A DNA stretch of 64,000 bases from Lepraria neglecta. Its lineage: Eukaryota > Ascomycota > Lecanoromycetes > Lecanorales > Stereocaulaceae. Below, one piece after another: positions 21,783-33,100 of the stretch (within the stretch, counting starts at the first letter, position 1; each line of letters opens with the position of its first letter). A program made the position numbers and the translations under genes. The notes beneath the pieces were generated by a model, which ran no database searches, was not told the origin of the DNA, and saw nothing but the letters and a program-made list of their open reading frames with translations. The stretch is from contig CM065652.1 in NCBI GenBank assembly GCA_033220425.1, positions 4,154,001-4,218,000 of the forward strand, given 5' to 3'.

Positions 21783-23650
21783 GGCGCTGGCCGAAGTGAA
21801 TCAAATTGGGAAAGGACGGGCGAGATGCCTCTGTCGGGTTCAAGCCTAGCACATGATGTCCTCGGAAAGTATGCGAGCTTTGGAGCTGTATATTCCGTCA
21901 CAGCCAAGAGAAAAAAGCAACCGAGCTACGGGAATCTCCGATTTCCGAAAGTCCCCGCCATTGGCATCTCAAATGCATAAGACTTCCTCTAAGACGCGGT
22001 GAAAAAGCGGCTCCAGCTGTGATGACTTGAATCCTAGTCTCTCACTACTTATGCATGAATTGGGGGGAGGCAACCCTTGTCACTAGCTCGACATACTTCC
22101 AGGGCCATGACAATTATACGTATGAAGCCTCTCCAGCTCCAAGTTGCAAACTGTTGCAATATGGCAACAGGCCAGGAAGGATGGCCAGCTAAATTGGGCC
22201 CATGAGCCCATAAATTTCCCATTCCTGACAAAGAAACGGCCAGCTCGCTCAGTGGTTGTCCAAAAGAGTGGCCAACTCAAGGGATACTCATCTGCATGTC
22301 TCAATTTTATTCGTCCACAATATGGTCAGTTGGGACAGTCCTCTTACCTATTCTCCCCGTCTTGTTGTCACCTTCCTGGGTCTCCACCCTGCAGACCATC
22401 GGCGGATAGTGGACTATCTTCCATTGAAGGCCCTATGACTTGCGTCAGCTACTGGCCTGATTGTCACTCTCTTTGGCCTTTGTACCATGGCATAGCCATA
22501 TCTGTTGCAGTCACTCTCCTGAAAGGCATCCTATTCGCTGGGCCAAGTCTAGACCTAGACTCAGCATTGGTTGACCACACGCAGCATACAGCAGTAATGA
22601 CGGGTGCAGTGCAACAACGGAACGCCTTGGATCACAAATCATCAAAATCTCGTCTGCCCGTGTCTTGGGAGCCCTGGTCATGATGCGGCAAGCACAGGAC
22701 CCTAAGGATAACGCGTTGACAGTGGTCAGCAACCCCTCGAACCTACGAATAGCTGACGATGGTGGCGACCAGAACACCAAACCCCTGCAGCCGCTAGAAA
22801 CTCCTATGTTTCTACGGTACTTCCATGCAAGATCAAGTGTGGAATCAGCATCAGCGATCTTCTAGGCTATCAAGACTGTCCTACTGTAATTGGTGAAAAC
22901 ATAGCATTGGCAGATTCAGGGTGTCAAGAGCGAGGAATGACGAGCTCATCTCTATTAATACCTCAATCCGTGGGGGATGGATGTACGATCCCACACAGCC
23001 ACGAGGAGACGACTGGACTAGGCAGCTTAGTGCAGCCGAGAACAGCCATAGCGTCACCATCTTAATATGGGGAACTCCAGCCGCCAGGCAGCCACATTGT
23101 TTCATCAGTCTATTCAACCAACGCCAAGCTAATCAGCTCTATGAGACTATAAAGCCAGTTCCCCAGCTTGGTTATGTTCCTTTTCAAAGCTGATTTCTTT
23201 CAAGCGCTCCAATGAGCATTTCGCTCATGCCTTTTTCTCATCATCTACGGAGGATAGAAACGACCCAATTCAAGCTGTGCCGCTGATGATGCTGCATCGT
23301 CCTGGCTTGGAAATGATAGCACCCGCCCCCCAAAACAGCCTTAATCCTAAATTCATTCTCCAATCTCTTGCATTAGCTCGTAGGCCGTGGTGAGCTCGTA
23401 CTGACAATCTATCAGAAGCCCGTGTCGTCTATCCTATCGTGACCCTTTACGGACAGAGATTCCATGAAAACTACGACATAGCTGCATAATGACTCCCATC
23501 CATTGTTATATTTATTTCTCCTTTTCCAGGCCTCCTACGACCAAAAAGGCCCAATATCACATTGCGGCTCTGCCATTGCCGTCTATTGTTGACCTTAGGA
23601 ACAAGAGTGCAGCTCGATCTCGCTTGTGAGACAAGATATCAAGCTTTCTA
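21783..23650. other. Intergenic, upstream of fumarase
   Basis: About 1.9 kb. The part next to 21783 is the fumarase promoter and leader. A plus-strand frame of 179 codons at 22144-22683 has no motifs, atypical composition and no splice support. Nothing else can be supported. Confidence 0.4.
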
Positions 23651-24913
23651 GAAGGCCCTCCTAACTATGTCAACCTCCTTTCCATTGGGTGGAAGGTCAC
23701 CGACACCGACCTCGCCACTGTTATTCCTGCACTTCTGTGCGTTGTTGCTCGCATGTATACGAAGATCTAGATAGCCAAATCGCCGGGCTGGGAAGATTGT
23801 GAGAAAATTGTTCCGCTATCCAATCCTTCTGGGCTGATTCTCTACCAGACACCTCCATTATGGCAATTCTAGTAGCAATTGCGCGCACCGCGCTTCAATT
23901 TGTCGGTACAGCAATACCGCCGTGAGAACTCTACGTTTTCTCCTGTAATCAAAATGGAATTAGGTACCTGTGTTTATGGCGCCGGACGTCATTTCGTTGA
24001 CATACCGCCATCCCACCACAATGGATACTTGGCGGTATGACCGTCGAGTTCCTACTCGTGCTGCGACTGCGCTGGCAACATGATGCAGACCATTGCGGCC
24101 GACGGCTACCTATATATGCTTGCAATCACGCTCGCAAAGGTCTCTCTCTTGCTATTTCTCTACCGTCTCTTCAAAGTGGATCCCAAATTCCGATACGCGT
24201 CCTGGGCTCTTGGAATAGTGGTCACGTTATGGGGAACGATTTCAATCCTCCTTGCCCTCTTCTCTTGCAGACCCCTGTCAGCGCAATTCAATCTTACAGA
24301 GCGCCTCGATCCCAAAACTGTTTGCAAGCCTGAGAATTACGACGTCATAAACGTCTATGGCTTCTACAATATCATTACCGACTTTGTGCTCTTGTTGATG
24401 CCCGTGCCGGAGCTTTGGAATCTTCAGATGAAGCGGGCGAAAATTGGAGTTGCTCTTGTCTTTGCAACCGGTGTCATGCAAGTGATCGCTCATTCCTCGC
24501 GCATTCTGGGGCATTTGGCTAAGGATCAATAGTATCTGCGCAATCGCTATTGTAAGACAGTATGTCTTATATGCCACATCACAAGCCACGGATCCGAGTT
24601 GGCAAATCGTGACCAGTATCATATGTATGTGAGCCTTGCCCAGCACCGTTTCCTCCTGCAATATCAAGGCTATCACTCCCCATTCAGGATAATCGAAGTC
24701 AACCTCGCAATAATCTGCGGCTGCCTTCCCGTCATGACGCCCCTCTACCGCCATATCCCCCTCATCGTATCCTTCCTCCCGAGAACTATCCGCACGAAGA
24801 CCAGCGGTCACAGCGCCATGGAGAGATCTCCTTGGCCTAGGAGACTTTCGGGCCCGCATCATGCCGCGGAGCCGCCTCTACCGATGGGCGATGGAGGGCT
24901 TGGAGAGAGCTAG
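23651..24913 (+). pseudogene. Decayed rhodopsin-domain (PTH11-like) membrane protein
   Basis: Pieces of a fungal rhodopsin-domain membrane protein occur in order. N-terminal start region: GPPNYVNLLSIGWKVTDTD, then helix 1 and ARMYTKI, followed by IAKSPGWEDC. Next AILVAIARTALQF, YGAGRHFVDIPPSHH, and a long open stretch (24080-24532) with several membrane helices and the SCRPLSAQFN loop typical of the family. Then VRQYVLYATSQATDPSWQI, NLAIICGCLPVMTPLYR and a polar tail. A TAG at 23768-23770 interrupts the first conserved block, no ATG precedes it in frame, and the junction near 24480-24540 does not splice in phase with any site I can find. Members are fungal membrane receptors or receptor-like proteins of mostly unknown ligand. 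It is probably non-functional. Confidence 0.65.
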
Positions 24914-26984
24914 GTGAGGAAAGCAATGAGGGCTTGCAGTAGCTATGTTATCTAGATAGTCTGAGGAGTGGGCCCGAGCCTACAGTGCTTAGGATGGAGC
25001 GGTCACGGGAGCTGAGATGAATAGGGGACTCATAGCATATGATGGGTGAGCGAGGGTTTAGATATTTTTGGGGGATGACAAGGTCTTGTTACATGTCAAC
25101 CCTCATTTAATATATAAGGGACCTTGGGCATACGTCGGGATTGGGATGTAAAGAGTTTGGAGGTTGGACATAAGCTGGGCTACAACTCTTGCAATACGAC
25201 AGTATCAACCAGCGGTTATAGCATGCTCTTGCTTCAGGATCGTTTGAGACTCCTTCAACACATATCTGCTTACTGTCTTGATTATTCGGCAACGACTAAC
25301 ATGGAAAGTAGAACCATGGACACCCATCCCACTGTCGCAGGAATAGCAGCGGTTACATTCAACCATCCGAGAATAAGACCATGCATTTTACGCGCTGGAA
25401 TCATCCTTGCATATCGACCGCCATCGTTTCGGAACATCTGAGTAGGAAATTGATTCCCACTCCCTCAGCCTGGCATAATTGTTCCACTTATGGGCCTTGG
25501 AAAGACTCCCCTGAAGCCTACCCTGTGATTGATTGAGAGCCAAAATCACCTCTCTACCCGAATACCACAGAAGTTTTGCTTCTTTTCTAGGAATTTCGTC
25601 AACAAAAGCGTCTGGCTAAGATCCTTTACATGCGAGGCAGAATAGATTGGAAATGGTCGATTTGAGCGGCAATTAAACAATATGGCGGTCACAAGAGCGT
25701 CCTTGGAATTCTCGCGCACTCTTTCTGGAAATTTCGATTGCTCTCCAGCCAATTCAAGATACCTTGGCATTCAGCAACTAGCACAAGGGCGAATGCGATT
25801 GTTATGCTCGCGCAATGGCGGTTGTATCTCTATCGGCTATGCTAGGCAGCTGATCACCACAAGCCCCAATCTCGATCCAGGGTTTAGCGGCATTAAGTGG
25901 CCTAAGGTACAAGCAGAACGCACAGTGCAGCAAAATCCTCCAGGAGAATGGAGACATGTCTAGTCAGCCTATCTAACCACAGCATCATTGCCTATACTCT
26001 AAGCAGGGCATTTTCAGCAAACCTACAACTGTAAGTGAGGATTGAATAGGGACGAATTGACAGAGCTCTGACCTTTCCAATCCATCTGAGGATGTCAATC
26101 TTCATTAGGCTCTAGCTATGCCAAACCTTAAGCAAGTGTGTGTGGTTGTGTTTCCAACATTGTCAAGATTATGATTATGAAGCACCTCGCCCTCTTCATC
26201 ATCCACTGCCATTCGGCGTAACAAGATTGGTTCTGCAACCAGGCAAACCTGTCACTACCTTTAGTGTGGTTGCCTCGTTCTCGCTTGGCGATTGTGGGGG
26301 GTGCTGAGCCCCTGAAAGAACCCCACTTTTATGCTCCTATACAAGGCGCATAGAGTGCACAAATGCGCAGAGCCTCAAAGCGGTGCTGACTTCAGCGGCC
26401 TCCCCTGGAACCCTGGCTGGCGATCCAGTGTCAATTTCTCTTCACCACTCCGTGTCCTCATCCACAACACTACAACGTCAGCGTTTCAGCTAACGATTAA
26501 TACAAAGCTGCACTTCTATAAAACGCGGTAGCTGAGAATTACCGATAGATATTTGTGACATCACCTCGTCGTTTGTCGTAAGTACAGACTGATATGCTTT
26601 GACCTGCGCATGTTGTTCCTGCCCCACCACTTGCCTCGGCTAGAACGACCTTATTTTGTTTTTGCTCGGCCACGTTTCTAGGCACGCGCCCCTGACACCA
26701 CAATAGCATTATCCAAAGGTTCATATTCCAATCGAAGTCTACGAATTCGCCACCGCGGGAATTCTTTGTTTCAGTATCAAGGTAACGATGCAACAACATC
26801 AATCGTTGAAAGCTTCATACGTGGACCGGAAGAAACTCATCGACTTGCTCACACGACTCTTTGGGCCTGAAAATTTTAGTGCTGATGTTTGTAGCCTGCC
26901 GTGCAGCAGTCTGCCTTGCTGACTGCGCGTAGCTGAGACTAGATGTTTGGGTCATTTATGTCCCAAGGCTGCTCAGTCGGGTAA
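24914..26984. other. Long intergenic region
   Basis: About 2.1 kb with only short frames (60-105 codons) on both strands, none with motifs or splice support. Its right end borders an open frame that probably belongs to the CorA-like gene. Confidence 0.4.
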
Positions 26985-27398
26985 GCCAAGAGGCAATACG
27001 CCCCTTATACCGATGCATCGTCTGATAACTTCCAAAGAAGGAAATCCGAAAGTGCTCAATGGATTATAAGCCATCCAGCGGAAAATTTTCGACCATCACG
27101 CGCAAGATTCGAAGATTCTTCACCGAGTCCTCCGACGAGGAAACGGCGGAGGACACAGCCCCGATATAGGCAAGGCTACCATTGCAATCATTATCGAGCC
27201 CTTTTTGTCTCTGTTCTGACTGACGAACATCCGGCGGGGTGTCACAGCCACGCAATAGGCATTCTGTCAGGTTGTTATGGCCGCCTTCATCGTCTCCACT
27301 TTCCCCTCCGTTCTGTCCAAACGACGGCTCTTCACAGGTCTCAAATCGAGCGCTATAGGTGTCAAGACGACTACCTACTTGGTACTGACGCTTCGCAA

Positions 27399-29200
27399 AT
27401 GGATTGGCATGGTCGCAACGACTCGTCATTCGACTCCGATGTTGAGCAATTACGTTTTGAGCCCCAAGAATACACAGCTGTAGAATTTTTCCAGTTTGAG
27501 GTAGCCTTCACGCACTTTGTCCTAATCTCACATGCTGAAGTTGCGTCTAGGGCTCTGAAAAGGTCGAGCACAAGGTCCAGAAACTGACTGATGATGAATT
27601 ACGGATATGGCTGAAAAAGGTAGACTGAGACAGCACTGGAGATCATCTACTTTCCACATGTTGATCCGTGATAGGACGTCCACAATGAACATGGCCAAGT
27701 TCCAACCCAAGGCATGCGGATAATGTAAGACTTTCGGTGTCTCCAAATTATGCACACAAACTAATCTAGACAGCATTACATATCGCCCAAATGATGCATA
27801 TTTTAGGCCCGAACAGCCAGGTGCTGAAGCGCTCAACTACTTACCATTCTCATACGAAACTTTCTTGGATCTCATGAAGTGTTTTGGGCTATCGCGCTCT
27901 TTTATTCGCACTGTACTGAGAGGCAGTATCCATTTTTCTTCGACAACCATGCCACAAGCGGACTCGGGTCACCCTTTGCGAGGTATGAATGCCAAGCCAG
28001 TCGTTGGCATTTGCTAACACAGTCCCAGGTTTTAATATGCGCATGGGAAGCTCTTGGTCAAAAGACCTCGCGATGTCAGCCTCCGCCAACGTTGAGACAG
28101 GCATTACCTGCGCCATATTGCACGGTTGCGAGGAGCAAGATGTAAAAGTCCTTGCGGAGTGGCTCGAGTTAACGGCTTGCTCTGCGGGACACCCGATGCT
28201 TCTGCCGGCTTTGTTCGCTGAGATGCAGCTGAGGCGTCACAAAACACTGGGGTGGGACAGTTGGAAAAAGTTAATGACCTTGTACGCAAGCACAGGCCAA
28301 TATGACAATCCTATGATAGACCAACAGCCTACGCGGTTGCCTGCCAGCCAAGTCGACTACGACAGCACCACGAAGGAGGTCCTGCGTATGCATCAGCATA
28401 CGGGATATTTGAAACCAGCGCTTGCTCAGTCCCAGAAGCAGTTAGTCCAGATGGTAGCTGCGATTGATCTCATCGCGTGTGAGGTACCTGATGGCCGACG
28501 TGGATACATTGATGTCGAAGGCGCTCGAATTCGTGCACGTCTGGAACAGATGATAGATGACTATGAACGTTTGATTGGAAAGTCCAACTTGACGACCGAT
28601 GGAGCATCTATCCTCATTGGAGCCGTAAGTCAGGGTTCTTCTAAGGATGCAAGGTGCCGCTATCTGACTTGAGCAGATCTGGAATCTCATAGCACAGCGT
28701 GACAACCAACTCAACCAGCGGATCGCCAGTGATTCTCGAACAGTCGCCGCGGCATCTAGGAGAGATAGTTCTGCGATGAAGACTCTGGCCTTTCTGACTC
28801 TTACTTTTCTTCCAGGGACATTCGTTGCAGTAACATCCCCAAGCCTTGAGTTGAGGAACGCATTGCTAACTTTTCGATACCAAAGACGTTTTTTTCCATG
28901 CCACTCTTTGACTGGCAAGCCCCTCCTGAACACTCTGTCTTCATACGTCGATATTGGATGTATTGGGCTGTGACCGTCCCACTCACAATCTCTATATTCT
29001 TGCTATGGGCCTTTTGGTACTGGTGCTCAGGCTCACGACAAGCACAACAGCACCCAAAGACTAAGAAAAAACCTGGTCGTGATGGCGCTGGAGAGTCGGC
29101 TGATGAGACGCGAGACATCCAAATGGGCATATTGCCGGGCATTCGCCGCAGGGCTGGCAGGACTGTTGAAAATGGCTCAGCAACCGGAGCCAATGTTTGA
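27399..29200 (+). CDS. CorA-like two-helix membrane protein
   Basis: Seven exons: 27399-27500, 27551-27619, 27675-27724, 27774-27982, 28023-28624, 28677-28829 and 28886-29200. They total 1500 nt (499 residues) with phase kept at every junction. The large cytosolic domain ends in the helix leading to the membrane (WNLIAQRDNQLNQRIASDSR, RRDSSAMKTLAFLTLTFLPG). Two C-terminal membrane helices follow (about 378-398 and 418-442), then a basic tail. This is the architecture of the fungal CorA-like family. The GMN motif of true Mg2+ channels is replaced by FSM-like residues after helix 1, so Mg2+ transport is doubtful. The frame is open upstream of ATG 27399 to 26985 without another ATG and still looks coding (CQDDYLLGTDASQ just before it), so the true start may be further upstream in another exon. 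Confidence 0.78.
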
Positions 29201-30196
29201 CTTTCTTTGTTTCTTTTGTTCTTTCGAAGGATGATATACGTGCTATGGTATGGCAACGACTGATACGATCCATGAACACAAACGACAAAAGTATGATATG
29301 ACGGACGAATACAGATGACCACTTGAATGACAGTATCTAGTTTTAGCGCATATAGAGGCTTAACGCAATGACACGACATTACAGCAGTTTTACAGTTAGA
29401 TCCAATGTAGTGCTCCCTAAGATATGCTATGTTCAGAGAAGGCTTTAGGGGCCTGTTTACTCTCTAGGGTGCCTTTCTGCTTCTAGTGAAGCCCCCGGCC
29501 GCAGCCCCAGCCTAAGGAGGAGGTCTCCATCGCGAATCCGTGGTTGTCTGTCCTAAAGGCCCCGAACCTCCTATTTAGGGCTCTCATCAACGTGTGCCCA
29601 AACCACTAGGTGCACACCAAGCAAGAGACACAAAAGACTTCTATGATATTCACTAAGCTCTATCCTATTGTAGAAAGGGCGGAATTGGACAGTGATGCTG
29701 CGACATTGGCCAAAAAGGCAGTACTGGGGGGGCTTCGTATGCAAATGGTCAAGCAAAGATGATTGGTGAAAATCGCACGCATGCGTATCAGTCAATTGGG
29801 TACTTGGACTGGTTGCTGGGTAGGAGATTCCAAAGATGTGTATATCAATCAAGGACGAGACTATAGAAAGGCTTAAGCCAGAACAAATCTTCGATTACTG
29901 CAGTACCAACGTCCTTGTATAACTTCCGAATGTACGATTTCAGCACTCTCTTCGACCTTGCTTTCGGCTTCCGCCAGAAATCCCACTTATCCCTCCAAGT
30001 GTGTTTCGACTTGGTACTTCAATGCAAACGAGGTACGCCTTTGCCTAGCTAGAAAACGACGGCTTGCAGCACGGGGTCTAGCGTTGGTTAGCCACTGTAT
30101 GTTGATTTGCCCCTTTCAGGTTCTGAGTTTCGAAATTCGTTAGCAGGAGAATCCTGATAGTGGTATCGCCTTGGATTGATCACATTGTTTGACCTC
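29201..30196. other. Intergenic, convergent 3' ends
   Basis: About 1 kb between the CorA-like gene (plus) and the NLR-kinase gene (minus). It holds the 3' ends of both. No supportable gene is seen. Confidence 0.5.
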
Positions 30197-33100
30197 TTAT
30201 TCCGTCTCTTCCACCTCTTCCGGACCAGTGTCCCGTGGAAGCGGAGATTGACTTTTAAATGGAAAGTCCCGCTCTGCTATCTGTATGACCCTACTAAGCC
30301 TTTCGTGGACGTCTTTAGCTTTCAGTCTATGATTACCATCAACCTGCAGGAGTCCATTCTTAATGAGCAATAGCAGCTCCGCACAAGCATCGCTGTTCGT
30401 AGGGTCTCTTTGAAGGCCCTCAATCCAGTCTTGCACAACAGGTCGCATATCAGCACCAATGGGCTCAGAGGCCGCATTATATCTCAATGTGAAGAAATTA
30501 TCATCCCTGACTAACACAGCTGGAATCCCGGAATCTCCAGAACGTTCGCTCCCGAACCTTTCCAAAGCGCTCGGTCCTTGCGTCATCCATATAGTAGCCT
30601 CTAGAAACACGCAACCCATAGAGTATATATCGAGCGCTTGATACTGGGACGCTTTCAGAGGGGTTTTGGTAAAATTGCTCACTTGACATTCAGGTGCTTG
30701 ATAGGTCCCCGAAGCAGTATAGTGCGAGTGATCTAGTTCAGAGCCTTTTCTATAAATGCCACCAGAGCCGAAGTCCGCCAATAGCCAACGAACCTGCGGT
30801 ACACCAGCCATTGCCGAAGGGTCTGAAAGGGAGACCAAGATATTCTCAGGCTTGATATCATTATGGTAGCCATACTGAGATGCTTTGTGTCCCCTTACGC
30901 CTTGACTGACGGGTTTTGCGTTTTCTATTGGCAGAAGGTTATGGATAGAAGAAATAGCGCTCGCTAAACCGGCCATTTGTTGAAAATACCCAAGTTCATG
31001 AGCGGGGTCCGTAAACATTGAGTGTCTCCAGAACTGCCGCAAATTTTCTTCTGCCAAGGGAAAGAGAAAGGAGTAGTGACCCTTCCGCTCGTATGTGGCT
31101 AGGAGCTGTACGATGTGTGGGTGGTGTAGTGATTGCACGGACTTCAGCATAGACAGTTCATGTTGAAATGCCTGGTATCCCCTTTTTGGCCTTGGTGTCA
31201 GCTGTTTCAACGCAAATGTCGTTCCCTTTAATACCGCAGAATTTAGTACAAAATCCGACTCCTTACAATGAATTAGACTCACCTTCTTTCGGATCAATTT
31301 TGCATGCGCTGGATGGATCTTGACCCGATATACTTTGCTGTATGCTCCCAGCCCAGCATCTCCAAGATCCACGTAAGGCAGCACGATATTGTCGTCGAAT
31401 TTGTGATGCTGGCCGGGGAAAGAAAATATTGGGGCGAGCAACACCCACTGGAATTGCCAAAACTGCATACGCACGTGTTCTCTCCAGCCCAAGAATGTCC
31501 GAAAATTCTTTGGCTCCCTCACACCAGTGTGAAGTTGGCCAATCATGTCGCCTGATTTTGACATTGCCAATGGGAGATCAGCATCTTCGAGGCCCTCACC
31601 AATGAAGTTCTGAATATCTTCAAGCATGCAGATGTGAACCAGTATGGCAAACACCTTTTTTGCATGCTTGAATACATGCGAGGACAGCTCGTTCTTCCCC
31701 AATTTCTCCAACTCCGCTTCGATGTTCTCAAAGGTAAGGATTTCATCCAACGCGTCTGCTGGAATGAAAGAAATGCTTTTGGAATCTGGGATGTGTTGGA
31801 CACTTCCGTCTAGCATACCACGAAGTGACGAAGGGTCAGCTCTTTGGAGATACTCAGCAAAGAACCCCAGTGGAAAGTCTTGGCTTCTTTCGTTTGAGAA
31901 CCTTCTTTCCCCAATGTTTCTCCTCCTCGCGCTGGCACTTGCTGTATGTTCAAGCCAGACCTGTTTCTCAATACCAAGAGCATCAGCTCCATGCACCAGG
32001 AGCAACTGGAGGATGGCCTCGTGACCCCACCTTGATGCAGCAAAAAGGGGAGAATCTCCATAAAAAGATTGTATGTTGATGTTAGCCCCTGCTTCAATCA
32101 AGAAGCGTACGGTCTTTTCTTGCCTTTCTATTACAGCACTCAAGACCGCAGTGCCGCGGTCCTCACTTTGAGCATCTAAGTCTGCACCAGCAGCTTGAAG
32201 TGTCCTCATCAGCATTTCGTCTCTTTCAAATACTAATCCATGGAACAGTGGCTCCAGGAGGTTTGCTCCGTGTTCAAGAAGCAGACGAAGTATCTGGTAA
32301 TGACGACAATTTACTGCAGCTTTCAATGGCGTAGGAACCCCAAGATTAACGTTAGCTCCGTAGCTGACGAGCAGCGACACAATTTCTTCTTGACCATGCT
32401 CTACTGCATCACCGAGAGGTGTCGTAGATTCGTTACTACCATCAGTCCGATAGCCAAGGTTCGCTCCAGCACGTGGTGGAGTTTTAGTTTTTGTATTACG
32501 TTGACTAGAGGTACCCAATTCCAACAAGTTTGGTGCGACCCTTCCTTTTTCGTATGTCATGTTAATATCGGCCCCCATTGTAAGAAGCAATTGGACCATA
32601 TCTACGTGGCCACTAACCGCTGCCAGATGAAGCGCTGTGGGAAGGCGGGCATCAAACTGCGCATTAACCTCAGCCCCTTCGGAAAGCAGTAGTTCCACAA
32701 CCTCGAGATGACCTCCTCTTGCAGCAGCTTGTAGCGCCGTGTATCCGAAGATATTCGTCACGTTGATATCCGTATTGTGTTTTAGCAGAAGATGCACCAT
32801 GGACGTGTCATTCCTCGCTGAAGCTACGTGTATTGCTGGATCGAGCCGGTATTCAAAGCTATCTGTCTGGTGTCCGAGGTATAGCAAGCTAGCAGCGGTC
32901 TGCTGCAAGCCGAAATAAGCAGCCACATGAAGTCCTGAGACTTTCATCATGGGTTCGACGTTGTGTTCTCTGTGTGAATCCAGTATTTCATCTTTCAGCG
33001 AATTTAATCCCCAAGCCATTCGCGAGCTCAGATACGTCGCTTGAAGAGTCAAGTACTCCCCGAGCCGATTTTGAAGGCTTGATTCGACCTTACGAGCATG

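Noticed and set aside
22144-22683. 179-codon plus-strand ORF
   Set aside because: No domain, no splice context, and composition unlike the coding genes here.
27059-27169. Plus-strand frame starting MDYKPSSGKFSTITRK as N-terminus of the CorA-like protein
   Set aside because: It ends at TAG after 36 codons and is in a different frame from exon 27399-27500, with no donor to connect them.
27064-27429. 121-codon minus-strand ORF
   Set aside because: It overlaps the upstream open frame of the CorA-like gene and has no motif of its own.
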